From NCBI GenBank assembly GCA_026710105.1, contig JAPORR010000112.1:1-53432 (forward strand): DNA of 53,432 nucleotides. Reading direction: 5' to 3'. The translations under genes and the position numbers were made by a program. The stretch comes from Alphaproteobacteria bacterium (GTDB lineage Bacteria > Pseudomonadota > Alphaproteobacteria > Bin95). The notes under the pieces were generated by a model, which was given only the letters and a program-made list of their open reading frames with translations, made no database searches and was not told the DNA's origin. This document shows positions 38,731 through 47,484 of the stretch, in pieces. Every line of letters begins with the position of its first letter. Within the stretch, counting starts at the first letter, position 1.

Positions 38731-39999
38731 CTAATTGCTTTCATCGTCCCCGACAAGCGGTTCACCAGCAGGTTCATCGCCGGACCAGGGGTCCATTTCA
38801 TATGCGGCAGGCGAGGTACGTGGCAGCACCACAAAGGTGCCTTTTTCGTCTTCCTCCGCATCCGCCCGTTGCGTGCGGCGATAGAGGGCGAACGCGCCTA
38901 GCCCCGCCGCAATGCAGGCCACGCTGTCGAATAGCGCCCCTGGCCCGGCTAGGTCCATGGCGAGCGCGGCGACTGGCGGGCCCACCACTGCGCCGCTCCC
39001 GAAGGCGATCAGCAGCCCAGCCGCGGCCGGCACGCTGTCTTCGGGAGGCAGGCGATCATTGGTATGGGCAGCCGCGAGCGGATAGATGGCGAAAATCAAC
39101 CCACCAAACGCCGCGCCAAACGCTGACAGCACTTCAAGCGAACCGTCTCCGAGCAGACGGAAAAGCAGCGCCGCCAAGAGCGAGGTGAAGCAGACCCCCG
39201 CCATGACCAGCCGCCGCTCGATACGGTCTGACAGCCGGCCGAGTGGAAAAGAGAATGCGAAACCACCGCCGATAAGAGCGAAGGAAAGAACCGCCGCGCC
39301 GGATACGCCATGTCCGGCTGCCACGGCATAGACCGTAGCCAGTCCGTGTATTGGCCCGATCATGGCGCCGGCAAGCACTGCGGCAACGATACCGAGTGGC
39401 GAGATACGGAACAAGTCGCGGAAGCGCAACCGCGACGGCTCGGCTACCCAAGGCTGCGCGCGGTTGGAGAGCGACATCGGCAGGAGCGATAGGCTAAGCA
39501 ATATGGATGCGACGCTGAACAACGCGAACCCTGTCGTGTCCGCAACCGTCATCAGTAATGGTCCGGTGCCGAGCGCTGCATAGCAGGCCATCATGTAGGC
39601 GGACAGGGCGGCGCCCCGACGGGCATTGCCGGACACATGGTTCAGCCAGCTTTCCATAGCCAGCAGCACCCCTGCCATCGCAAAGCCGTTGGCGAACCTA
39701 ACCGCCGCCCAGACGAATGGTCCGCCTACAAGCGCATAGATCAGGGCCGCCGCCGACAGCACCGTCGCGAAGCTGGCGAAAGCGCGGATATGGCCGACGC
39801 GATTTATGACCCCGCCGCACAAACTCGATCCGCTGAGCTGACCGGCGAAATAGGCCATCGTGACCAGTCCTGCCACCGAGGCCGCAAAGTCGGCGCTTCC
39901 CAGCCTCACGCCGATCAGCGCGGTGAGCAATCCATTGCCAACCTGGATCAATATCGCCGCCGCCAGAATCGGCAGGATAGGCCCCAGGTAAACGGGCAT
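38731..39999 (-). CDS. MFS transporter (YcaD-like)
   Basis: 422 residues with 12 predicted helices and a hydrophilic acidic C-terminal tail (about residues 385-422, ending GDDESN). The first helices (ILIQVGNGLLTALIGVRLG, then YFAGQLSGSSLCGGVINRVGHIRAF), the ANGFAMAGVLLAMESWLN segment in helix 4 and the GRLSDRIERR loop are typical of YcaD/YfkF-type MFS proteins. Substrate is unknown. It lies between zapE and mdh on the same strand, with small gaps of 38 and 43 bases, so it may be transcribed with the TCA genes. Confidence 0.88.
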   Translation of the reverse strand: MPVYLGPILPILAAAILIQVGNGLLTALIGVRLGSADFAASVAGLVTMAYFAGQLSGSSLCGGVINRVGHIRAFASFATVLSAAALIYALVGGPFVWAAVRFANGFAMAGVLLAMESWLNHVSGNARRGAALSAYMMACYAALGTGPLLMTVADTTGFALFSVASILLSLSLLPMSLSNRAQPWVAEPSRLRFRDLFRISPLGIVAAVLAGAMIGPIHGLATVYAVAAGHGVSGAAVLSFALIGGGFAFSFPLGRLSDRIERRLVMAGVCFTSLLAALLFRLLGDGSLEVLSAFGAAFGGLIFAIYPLAAAHTNDRLPPEDSVPAAAGLLIAFGSGAVVGPPVAALAMDLAGPGALFDSVACIAAGLGAFALYRRTQRADAEEDEKGTFVVLPRTSPAAYEMDPWSGDEPAGEPLVGDDESN

Positions 40000-40037
40000 G
40001 GGGATACCTCGCGGGGAGGATGGCGACAGCGCGTGGT

Positions 40038-41174
40038 TCAGGCAGCCATGTGGCGGCGCGCGATATAGTCCTCCGCCTGCATCTCGATCAAGCGCGATGT
40101 TGTGCGGCGAAACATGTCGGCCCCAGGCCCCTGGGGATAGAGCCTGTCTGGATGGGTGGCAGCTGACAGCACAAGGTTGCAGCGCGCCTCGTAGAGGGCG
40201 TCGATCAGGTTGATGAAACGGCGGGCCTCATTGCGGTCTTGCGGGCGCATCGTGGGCACACCGGCGAGAATGATGGTATGAAAACGAGCTGCCAGCATGA
40301 GATAGTCGCCGACGCCGAGCGGCTGACGGCAAAGATCATCGAAATGGAAGCGCGCCACGCCACGTGCGGCTTCCGGCACGCAGATCTCGCGCCCGCGGAT
40401 CGGGACGGTGTCCGGCGCGCCGCGCTCCATGTCGGTGAGGTCGCGGAAGGCCCGGTCGAGCTCGGCGGCCGCCTTGGCGTCGAGTGATGCGTGATAGACC
40501 TGCCGCCCCCTCAGCCGTGCTAGCCGGTGGTCACCGTCGCCAGCTAGTTCGAGCACGCGCAGGCGCCGTTGCAGCATGTCGATGAACGGCAGGAAACGCT
40601 CGCGCTGCAGGCCGTTGCGGTAGAGGTCCGCCGGCGGCGTGTTGGAGGTTACAACTACGATGACTCTCTGCGCCAGCAGCGCCTCGAACAAGCGGCCGAG
40701 AATCATCGCATCGGCGATATTGTCCACCTGGAATTCATCGAAGCACAGCAGGGAGGCGTTTTCAGCGATGGCTTTGGCAAGTGCTGGAATCAGGTCGCCG
40801 GAACGCTTTCGCATCTGGTGGGCATGGTCGTGGACCTCCGTCATGAAGGCGTGGAAATGCACTCGGCGTTTGCGGGCAACCGGCGCAGTCTCGAAAAAGA
40901 GGTCCATCAGCATGGACTTGCCGCGCCCAACCGCTCCGTGGATATAGATGCCCTTGGGAGTCTCCGCCCCCGGTCGGCGCCACAGACCGATCCGGGCGAG
41001 AAGGCCGCCTACCTTGGGCGCTCCTGTCGTCATCGCTTCCAGGGCGTCATGCAGATCCTGAAGCGCTTGCGCGCAAACCTCCTGATCCAGATCGCGGATC
41101 AGCGCCTGCGCCGCCACCTGCGCGCGCCAGGCCGACAGCGGACCTCCGGCATGTCCCCGGGCAGGCTGTCCCAT
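40038..41174 (-). CDS. zapE: cell-division ATPase ZapE (AFG1-like)
   Basis: 378 residues of a single P-loop AFG1 ATPase. Walker A is GAVGRGKS at residues 80-87, Walker B is LLCFDEFQV, a sensor region contains VVVTSNTPPADLY, and there is an ARFHFDDLCRQPLG-type family motif near the C-terminal third. In E. coli ZapE acts at the Z-ring during constriction and under low oxygen; the eukaryotic homologue handles mitochondrial proteins. zapE upstream of mdh-sucCD is a widespread alphaproteobacterial linkage. Its ATG overlaps the stop of the oxidoreductase upstream (TGATG). Confidence 0.94.
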   Translation of the reverse strand: MGQPARGHAGGPLSAWRAQVAAQALIRDLDQEVCAQALQDLHDALEAMTTGAPKVGGLLARIGLWRRPGAETPKGIYIHGAVGRGKSMLMDLFFETAPVARKRRVHFHAFMTEVHDHAHQMRKRSGDLIPALAKAIAENASLLCFDEFQVDNIADAMILGRLFEALLAQRVIVVVTSNTPPADLYRNGLQRERFLPFIDMLQRRLRVLELAGDGDHRLARLRGRQVYHASLDAKAAAELDRAFRDLTDMERGAPDTVPIRGREICVPEAARGVARFHFDDLCRQPLGVGDYLMLAARFHTIILAGVPTMRPQDRNEARRFINLIDALYEARCNLVLSAATHPDRLYPQGPGADMFRRTTSRLIEMQAEDYIARRHMAA

Positions 41175-42427
41175 CAGGCGAAGGCGCGCTCCATCTCGCG
41201 CCGGAAGGCGATGGCCTGGTTCTCTGAATCAATCTCGACATCGTCCCAGGTCACCGGCTTGCCGAAGGGGATGGTGTTGCGCAGCCGCACGCCGTGGGCA
41301 AGGCCGATCGGCAGGCCGCCGAACGCGAGCGAGTCGGCCGCTGGCATCAGCTTGCCCCAGACGCAGTAGCCACCTTCACCGTCCAGCATCTCCCCAGCCC
41401 GGAGGTCGCGTTTCGCCGTCGCAACAACATCGCCCGCCCAATCTTCCGCATGGCCTGTCGATTCGCCGCGCAGTGCGGCCGTTGCCACCGACACGCCGAG
41501 TTCAAGTCCGATCAGATGCGAGGGCCGCCAGAGCGCTGCATATTCGCCGCTCTCATCTGTCGAGAGATGGTACTCGGCAAAGCAACGCCGGACATATTCG
41601 TCTGCTCCGGCGAAGGTAACATAGACGCCCTGGCGCAAATGATTCGCCACTTCCTGTCCGTTCGCGCCGAAGCAGGAGACCACTTCCACATAACCGCCAC
41701 GCCCCTCCAGGGTACCTCCATCGGCCCCGGGCTTCAGCAGGCCGGCAAGTTCGTAGACGGAGGCCGGGGCGAAGGATAGACCTTTGTGGGGCACATTGAG
41801 CCCGGTTGCGTTGGCAACGGCAGCCATCTCTATGCCTGATTTGGTGCCGTCGATGAAGGAGTTGAACATCTGCGCGTTCATGCCGCCGAGCACCGCGCGT
41901 TCGACATCAATGCCGTAATACTCCCACACAGTCTCCGGCGTGGATTGGTGATAATGCGCCATATGCTTGGTGTCCTTGCCGGCCGCCACCACTTCCAACC
42001 CGCAAGTGCGGGCCCAGTCCACCATTTCGTAGATCAGCGCCGGTTGGTCGCCATAGGCCATGGAGTGGACGACGCCCGCCTCGGCCGCCTTGCGCGCAAG
42101 CAGTGGCCCGGCGAGCGCATCGGCCTCGACATTCACCATGACAACATGGCGTCCAGCCTTGAAACAGGCGAGGGCATGGCGGATGCCTGCCGGCGGGTTT
42201 CCCGTCGCTTCCACGACCACCTCGATGCCGTCGGCCTGGATAAGCGCGTCGGCGTTCTCGGTGAGGACTGTCATGCCGTTCCTGAAGGCTTCGGCGAAGG
42301 ATACGGCACCATAGCGTTCCGCCGGCCAACCGATGCGCGCCAATTGCGCCCGCACCCGCTCCAGATCGAGGTCTGCCACGCCCACTACATGCATGCCCGT
42401 CGTCCGCTCGGCCTGGGAAAGGAACAT
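41174..42427 (-). CDS. SAF-domain homoserine-dehydrogenase-like oxidoreductase, N-terminally truncated
   Basis: 417 residues resembling the NAD(P)-dependent oxidoreductases with a C-terminal SAF domain that are related to homoserine dehydrogenase. Visible are HVVGVADLDLERVRAQL (second strand of the Rossmann fold), VVVEATGNPPAGIRHAL, MVNVEADALAGPLLARKA and a C-terminal GEMLDGEGGYCVWGKL segment. Relatives begin with a strand and glycine loop (roughly VGLIGAGKFGSMFLSQA); here the preserved part starts at KFGAMFLSQA. The frame upstream has two stops (TAA 9 codons before the ATG and TGA before that) and no glycine loop. So either the gene is a 5'-truncated pseudogene, or it makes a protein without a normal dinucleotide site. 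It overlaps zapE by one base. Confidence 0.7.
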   Translation of the reverse strand: MFLSQAERTTGMHVVGVADLDLERVRAQLARIGWPAERYGAVSFAEAFRNGMTVLTENADALIQADGIEVVVEATGNPPAGIRHALACFKAGRHVVMVNVEADALAGPLLARKAAEAGVVHSMAYGDQPALIYEMVDWARTCGLEVVAAGKDTKHMAHYHQSTPETVWEYYGIDVERAVLGGMNAQMFNSFIDGTKSGIEMAAVANATGLNVPHKGLSFAPASVYELAGLLKPGADGGTLEGRGGYVEVVSCFGANGQEVANHLRQGVYVTFAGADEYVRRCFAEYHLSTDESGEYAALWRPSHLIGLELGVSVATAALRGESTGHAEDWAGDVVATAKRDLRAGEMLDGEGGYCVWGKLMPAADSLAFGGLPIGLAHGVRLRNTIPFGKPVTWDDVEIDSENQAIAFRREMERAFA

Positions 42428-42591
42428 GGCCCCAAACTTGGGGACTTATATCCCAAAGTGCCATAGCGGCAGAAGCATTCAGGCTTCTGGGTCTCCCATA
42501 AGTAAGACCCGATGAAACAGAGCTCGTGCGGCTTCGTCTATCGTATAGAGGCGTCCCGTCTGGTTTGAGGCGCCGAGGAGTCGTTTCTGCC

Positions 42592-42608
42592 CCTGTCGTT
42601 TCGACAGG
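42592..42608. other. 7-bp perfect hairpin
   Basis: CCTGTCG (42592-42598), TTT loop, CGACAGG (42602-42608). It lies about 105 bases downstream of the liv-type binding-protein stop on the minus strand, without a T-run on either side. It could be part of a termination or RNA-stabilising region together with the larger hairpin at 42635. The function is a guess. Confidence 0.45.
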
Positions 42609-42634
42609 AATCGGGAATTCCAGTTGCCGGCTTG

Positions 42635-42670
42635 CGCCGTCGCCGTGTCATGGTGCACCCGGCGACGGCG
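42635..42670 (-). terminator. strong GC hairpin downstream of the liv operon
   Basis: A perfect 11-base inverted repeat: CGCCGTCGCCG (42635-42645) and CGGCGACGGCG (42660-42670), with a 14-base loop. It begins 44 bases after the stop of the substrate-binding protein, the last gene of the livGFHMK operon. No T-run follows, so it is not a textbook intrinsic terminator, but a stem of this strength can halt transcription with Rho or protect the mRNA 3' end. Confidence 0.5.
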
Positions 42671-42713
42671 ACCGAAGGGGAATGCCGCGCCTAGATATTC
42701 GAAAACCGGGACA

Positions 42714-43916
42714 TCAGCGGCTGCCTGCGTGGATCACTTCGCCGAAGGTCACCCAGCGCTCGCCATCGAAGCGGGCGAGCTGCTCGGACTGGATCGGATA
42801 GAAATCCTCCGGAGAAGTATTGACAGTAATGCCTGGCATGATCATCGGCAGTTCGATGTCCTTGAGATTGGCCGCGCAACCCATAATGCCCTCTCGGGAC
42901 AGGTCCTCGCAGGTGTCGAGCACATGGTGCATGAGCCGGGAAACATTGTAACCGAAGGCGTAATTGACATCCGTCATGTCGGCGTCCGGCATGTTCTTTT
43001 CCATGAAGCCGACCCATTCCTTGTAGCCGGGATCGTCGTGCCACTGCGGGTCTACAGGATCCTTGATATACAGTGCTGTAATGAGGCCCGTGGAGCATTC
43101 GAGGCCCGCCGGCGTCAGTGTCGCGCCCACCGAGGAGGACACATTGTTCAGCAGATGCACCGGTTTCCAGCCGATCTCGCAGGACTTGCGAATGGCCTGG
43201 GCGGCGAATTTCGGGATGGTGATGTTGAAGAAGACATTGGCTCCACTCTCCTGCATCTTCAGGATCTGGCTATCCACTGTCGGGTCGGTGACCTCATAGG
43301 GCAGCATGGAGACCACGAGTTCATCCGCCTTGTCGCCAAGGCCGTGCAGAAAGCCGTCGCGGTAGTCCTTTCCGTAGTCGTCGTTCTGGAACAGGATTGC
43401 GATTTTCGGATCCTCGATATTCTCGAGCACGTATTTTGCGTAGATCTCGCCCTCGACGTCATAAGTGGGTTGGAATCCCATGGTCCAGGGATATTTGTCC
43501 GGCTGGCCCCATTTGCTGGCGCCGGTCGCGAGGAACAGATGTGGGACCTTCTTCGCGTTCACATAGCGGTGGATGGCTGAATTAGTCGGCGTGCCGAGCG
43601 TGTTGAACAAGAAAGCGACCTGCTCCTGTTCGACTAGCTTGCGGACCTGCTCGACTGTGCGCGGCGGGCTGTAACCGTCGTCCAACGAGATGAAGTCGAT
43701 CTGGCGCCCCTGGATACCACCCATCTCGTTCACCATCTCGAAATAGGCAGTGATCGTCTTGCCTATGACGCTATAGACCGAGGCCGGCCCCGAATAGGGG
43801 TTGGTGTTGCCAATCTTGATCGTGGTGTCGGTGATGCCGGTCATATCCGCGGCCTGAGCCGTTCCGGCAAGCAAGGCGATGGCTGCGCCGGCGGCGAGTA
43901 GGTTCTTGATGCGCAT
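42714..43916 (-). CDS. ABC substrate-binding protein, branched-chain amino acid (LivK) type
   Basis: 400 residues with a cleavable signal peptide (cut after AQA at about residue 22) and a periplasmic-binding-protein type I fold (Peripla_BP_6): IKIGNTNPYSGPASVYSVIG, RQIDFISLDDGYSPPRTVEQ, and FLFNTLGTPTNSAIHRYVN. The NTLGTPTN segment is where such proteins hold the ligand carboxylate. It delivers ligand to the LivHM permease encoded just upstream. Proteins with this sequence style often bind aromatic or short organic acids rather than leucine, so the substrate is open. It is last in the operon, 35 bases after the LivM-type gene. Confidence 0.92.
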   Translation of the reverse strand: MRIKNLLAAGAAIALLAGTAQAADMTGITDTTIKIGNTNPYSGPASVYSVIGKTITAYFEMVNEMGGIQGRQIDFISLDDGYSPPRTVEQVRKLVEQEQVAFLFNTLGTPTNSAIHRYVNAKKVPHLFLATGASKWGQPDKYPWTMGFQPTYDVEGEIYAKYVLENIEDPKIAILFQNDDYGKDYRDGFLHGLGDKADELVVSMLPYEVTDPTVDSQILKMQESGANVFFNITIPKFAAQAIRKSCEIGWKPVHLLNNVSSSVGATLTPAGLECSTGLITALYIKDPVDPQWHDDPGYKEWVGFMEKNMPDADMTDVNYAFGYNVSRLMHHVLDTCEDLSREGIMGCAANLKDIELPMIMPGITVNTSPEDFYPIQSEQLARFDGERWVTFGEVIHAGSR

Positions 43917-43951
43917 GGAGTTGGTCCCTCCCTTTCGGTTGACTCCTGTTG

Positions 43952-44956
43952 CTATCGGCCGCTGCCGGCCGGTCTACGTTTCCACCAGGCGAATGCCCGT
44001 TCCACCGCGCCCCAGACCCCGAACGGCACGAAATATATCACAAGGATCAGGAAAATACCGAAAATCGCCCAGGGCGGCGGCACGAACGGATAGGTGCGGC
44101 TAATATCCTGCGCGAAATTGGGGAGGAAGACAAGGAACAAGCCACCGAAGATCACGCCCGGAATCGATACGATGCCCCCGACCACGGATCCGATCAGAAG
44201 ATTGACGGCGAGGAAGAAATTGAAGGCATCGGGCGCCACGAACTCGGTGACGAAGACGCTGAGGGCTCCGGCGATGCCGGTATACATGGCGCTGATGCCG
44301 AAGGTTGTCGTCTTGTAGAGAGCCGTATTGATGCCCATGGTGCGGGCCGCGATCGGGTTGTCGCGGATTGCCATCATCGCCCGGCCCGAGCGGCTGTGCA
44401 GCAGGCACCAGGCCAGCGCCATCAGTAGAACCATCACCGCAAGCGTCACATAGTAGAGCGATTGGTCGGCGCTGAGCCCCTCGATCAGCGGCTCCGGCTT
44501 CGGCACGAACAGCCCCTGAACGCCACCTGTCCAATGTTCGAAGGCATCGAATTTGAGCAATTGCGGCGTCGCCACAGCGAAAGCAAAGGTGGCAAGCGCG
44601 AGATACAATCCTTCCAACCGCAGCGCCGGCAGACCGAATAGGAAGCCGACCGCGAACGCAACCAGTGCCGCGACTGGCAGGGTGGCATAGTGATTCCACT
44701 CGAAATGATAGAGCAGGATCGCGGCGGTATAGGCACCAACAGCATAGAACGCGCTGTGCCCGATGGAGAATTGCCCATTATATCCGGTCAGGATATTGAG
44801 CCCGAGCAGTGCGACCCCGTAGGCCATCGCCTGGGTGAACTGGAAACTGGTGAAGTCTGACACGAGGTGCGGCAGAAAGCCCGCGAACAGGAGGGCGACG
44901 GCAACAGCAGCCAGCAATTGCGGTGTGACGGGGTTCGGGCGGTCCATGGCGGTCAA
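43952..44956 (-). CDS. livM: branched-chain amino acid ABC permease, LivM type
   Basis: 334 residues, about nine hydrophobic helices. The LivM hallmarks YGVALLGLNILTGYNGQFSIGHSAF-like region (helix 2 to 3) and the coupling helix SRSGRAMMAIRDNPIAARTMGI are present, followed by SGVFIGGLFLVFLP-like helices. It forms the membrane channel with LivH. Its start overlaps the LivH stop by 4 bases (ATGA). The C-terminal end is basic and faces the cytoplasm. Confidence 0.94.
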   Translation of the reverse strand: MTAMDRPNPVTPQLLAAVAVALLFAGFLPHLVSDFTSFQFTQAMAYGVALLGLNILTGYNGQFSIGHSAFYAVGAYTAAILLYHFEWNHYATLPVAALVAFAVGFLFGLPALRLEGLYLALATFAFAVATPQLLKFDAFEHWTGGVQGLFVPKPEPLIEGLSADQSLYYVTLAVMVLLMALAWCLLHSRSGRAMMAIRDNPIAARTMGINTALYKTTTFGISAMYTGIAGALSVFVTEFVAPDAFNFFLAVNLLIGSVVGGIVSIPGVIFGGLFLVFLPNFAQDISRTYPFVPPPWAIFGIFLILVIYFVPFGVWGAVERAFAWWKRRPAGSGR

Positions 44957-45828
44957 ACCCTCCGCACCACGACGCGGCCGAACAGCCCAGCCGGCTTGAA
45001 GACGAGCACGCCCACAATCAAGATCAACGCGAAGGTGAGCTTGAGCTCGGAGCCGCCTGGCACATATTGACCGACCCAGTTCTCCAGCACGCCGACGACG
45101 AGTCCGCCCAGCACCGCGCCGCCCGGGCTGGACACGCCGCCAAGGAGAGCACCAGCAAAGCCGTAGAGTAGCACGCCCGCCATCATGTTTGGCTCCAGGA
45201 AGACAATCGGCGCGACTAGTATGCCGCCGACAGCACCGATGGCCGCTGCGAGCCCCCAGCCCAGTGCCAACATCCAGCCGACCGAAACGCCGACCAGCCT
45301 GGCCGAGTCTGGGTTGGCGGCGGCAGCGCGCATGGCGAGCCCGACGCGCGTGAAGCGGAAGAAGGCGAAGACCAGCGCCAGCACGCCAAGCGTGAGTGCG
45401 ATGACACCGATATGATGTGGGCCGATCAGGGTTGATTTGAAGCCGAGATCCGCTGGGAAGAGGCTCGGAAACGGCTTGATGGTGAACTCCCAGATCCAGC
45501 CTGCCACGGCGTTGAAGATGACCAGTAGACCGATGAACACGATGATCTGGTTGAGCACCGGGGCATTCTCCACGGGCTTCACGATCACCCGCTCAATCGC
45601 CACCCCAGCCAGGAAAGACAGGCCCACCGCGAGCAGGAAGGCCAGCCAGACCGGCGCGCCGAGGCCCACCAACGTCCAGGCTATATAGGTCGAGAACATC
45701 GCCATTTCGCCTTGGGCGAAATTGAAATGGTCGGTGGCCTGGTAGATCATCACCACCGCCAGCGCTACGCAGGAATAGATCGACCCGATCGCGAGGCCGG
45801 CGAACGTCAATTGCAAGAACAGATCCAT
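44953..45828 (-). CDS. livH: branched-chain amino acid ABC permease, LivH type
   Basis: 291 residues from the ATG at 45828 (MDLFLQLTFAGLAIGSIYSC); a 26-residue extension upstream is not membrane-like and is rejected. About eight helices. ATDHFNFAQGEMAMFSTYIAW, the RFTRVGLAMRAAAANPDSARLVGVSV coupling region and GGVSSPGGAVLGGLVVGVLENW are typical LivH segments. It partners LivM. It lies 16 bases downstream of the LivF-type ATPase gene. Confidence 0.94.
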   Translation of the reverse strand: MDLFLQLTFAGLAIGSIYSCVALAVVMIYQATDHFNFAQGEMAMFSTYIAWTLVGLGAPVWLAFLLAVGLSFLAGVAIERVIVKPVENAPVLNQIIVFIGLLVIFNAVAGWIWEFTIKPFPSLFPADLGFKSTLIGPHHIGVIALTLGVLALVFAFFRFTRVGLAMRAAAANPDSARLVGVSVGWMLALGWGLAAAIGAVGGILVAPIVFLEPNMMAGVLLYGFAGALLGGVSSPGGAVLGGLVVGVLENWVGQYVPGGSELKLTFALILIVGVLVFKPAGLFGRVVVRRV

Positions 45829-45844
45829 CTTCAGGCGCCCGCTT

Positions 45845-46555
45845 TCAGTAACCGAGATAGATGCGGCGGATGTTTTCGTCGTTGCGCAGCAGCTCAGACT
45901 CGCCACCCATCACCACCTTGCCCGTCTCCAGCAGATAGGCGTGATCGGCGAATGCAAGCGCGAGGCTCGCATTCTGCTCCACCAGCAGCATGGACGTACC
46001 CTCGCGCTCGCGGATGCGTGCCATGATCTCATAGATCTCCTGCACGATCAGCGGCGCAAGGCCGAAAGAGGGCTCGTCGAGCAGCATGAGCTTCGGGCGT
46101 AGCATTAGCGCGCGGCCGATGGCGAGCATCTGCTGTTCGCCGCCAGAAAGCGTTCCCGCCTGCTGGCGGCGGCGGTCGCCAAGCCTCGGGAAATAGCCGT
46201 AAACGCTCTCCATGTCGGCGGCGATCCCGGCCTTGTCCTTGCGCGTATAGGCGCCAAGGACAAGGTTCTCTTCGACCGACTGGCGCACGAAAGTACCACG
46301 GCCTTCCGGCACATGCGCGATGCCGAGCCGGACAACGCGCTCGGTCGAGAGGCCGGAGAGATCCTGCCCGTCGAACACGACCTCGCCATCCGTGCGCACC
46401 ATGCGGCAGATGGCCCTCAGTGTCGTTGTTTTGCCCGCACCATTCGCGCCGAGAATCGCTGTGATTGACCCTTCGTCGAGCCGGAAATCCACCCCGAACA
46501 ACGCCTGCGTCTGGCGGTAATAGGCTTCCAGCGCCCGGACCTCGAGAAACGCCAT
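45845..46555 (-). CDS. livF: branched-chain amino acid ABC ATPase, LivF type
   Basis: 236 residues of a compact ABC ATPase: Walker A GANGAGKTTT, Q-loop region in ICRMVRTDGEVVFDG, signature LSGGEQQMLAIGRAL, Walker B LMLLDEPSFGLAP, and H-loop LLVEQNASLALAFADHAYLLE. The GRGTFVRQSVEENL segment is the usual LivF form (typically GRxxFxxxTVEENL). Its ATG overlaps the LivG stop by one base (TGATG). It hydrolyses ATP for the importer together with LivG. Confidence 0.95.
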   Translation of the reverse strand: MAFLEVRALEAYYRQTQALFGVDFRLDEGSITAILGANGAGKTTTLRAICRMVRTDGEVVFDGQDLSGLSTERVVRLGIAHVPEGRGTFVRQSVEENLVLGAYTRKDKAGIAADMESVYGYFPRLGDRRRQQAGTLSGGEQQMLAIGRALMLRPKLMLLDEPSFGLAPLIVQEIYEIMARIREREGTSMLLVEQNASLALAFADHAYLLETGKVVMGGESELLRNDENIRRIYLGY

Positions 46556-47325
46556 CAGTGCGCGGTCCCGAGATAGGCTTCGATGACCTTGGGGTCGCGC
46601 TGCACCTCTTCCGGCGTCCCATCCGCGATCTTGCGGCCGAAATCGATCGCTACCACTTTATCAGACACCTGCATGACCAGGCTCATATGATGCTCGACCA
46701 AAAGCACGGTGATGCCGCGCTCGTCCCGTATCTGCCTGATCTGCTGCATCAGATGGTCGAGCTCCTCGTGGTTGAGGCCGCCCGCTGGCTCGTCCAGCAA
46801 CAGCAATTCCGGCTCACTGGCGAGCGCACGCGCCAATTCGACCCGCTTCTGATAGCCGAAGGGCAAGCCACCGACTGGCGCATGCGTCACTTCGGTCAGG
46901 TCCGTGAACGCGATCAACTCCATCGCGCGGGCCATCAGCCCGGCTTCTTCCCGACGGACCCAAGGCAGGCGCAAGGCATTGGACACATAATCGCTATCAG
47001 TGCGCGCATGGCCGCCAATCATCACATTGTCGAGCACGGAGAGCGTAGGGAAGAGTGCGAGGTTCTGGAACGTGCGGCCGATACCGAGCGAGGCGATCCT
47101 GTTAGGCGGCAGGTCCAGCAGTGAGCGGCCCTTGAACAGGATCTCCCCTGCATTCGGCGTATAGAGCCGCGAGAGACAGTTGAAGAGGGTTGTCTTTCCC
47201 GCGCCGTTCGGGCCTATCAGCCCGACAATCCAGTCCTTCGGAATATCGAAGGACACGCCGTCCAGCGCTACAATGCCGCCGAAATGCACTGCGACATCGC
47301 GGACTTCGAGAACCGTCTGGTTCAA
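46555..47325 (-). CDS. livG: branched-chain amino acid ABC ATPase, LivG type
   Basis: 256 residues: Walker [17 protein letters not shown], LivG-style IGRTFQNLALFPTLSVLDNVMIG, signature region GLPFGYQKRVELARAL, Walker B LLLLDEPAGGLN, and H-loop LLVEHHMSLVMQVSDKV, with the C-terminal DPKVIEAYLG motif of this subfamily. It is the first gene of the livG-livF-livH-livM-binding-protein operon. The spacer of about 160 bases upstream, to the fused ATPase gene, shows no clear promoter or hairpin. Confidence 0.95.
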   Translation of the reverse strand: MNQTVLEVRDVAVHFGGIVALDGVSFDIPKDWIVGLIGPNGAGKTTLFNCLSRLYTPNAGEILFKGRSLLDLPPNRIASLGIGRTFQNLALFPTLSVLDNVMIGGHARTDSDYVSNALRLPWVRREEAGLMARAMELIAFTDLTEVTHAPVGGLPFGYQKRVELARALASEPELLLLDEPAGGLNHEELDHLMQQIRQIRDERGITVLLVEHHMSLVMQVSDKVVAIDFGRKIADGTPEEVQRDPKVIEAYLGTAH

Positions 47326-47484
47326 TTCCCTCCTCCGAGATGCGCGCCCTCGCGGCCGCTCTTGACCAAACCTTTAGCAGATGGCCTGCATGGCGACAAC
47401 GTCCGGCAGAAGCCGTACCCCTCGAGCCTTTGCGGATCTGTCATAAGCCGTATTAGGTGAACCGAACCGACAGGCATCCTGATA

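Noticed and set aside
42624-43580. A 318-codon plus-strand open frame
   Set aside because: It is antisense to the LivK-type binding protein, which has a clear signal peptide and family motifs.
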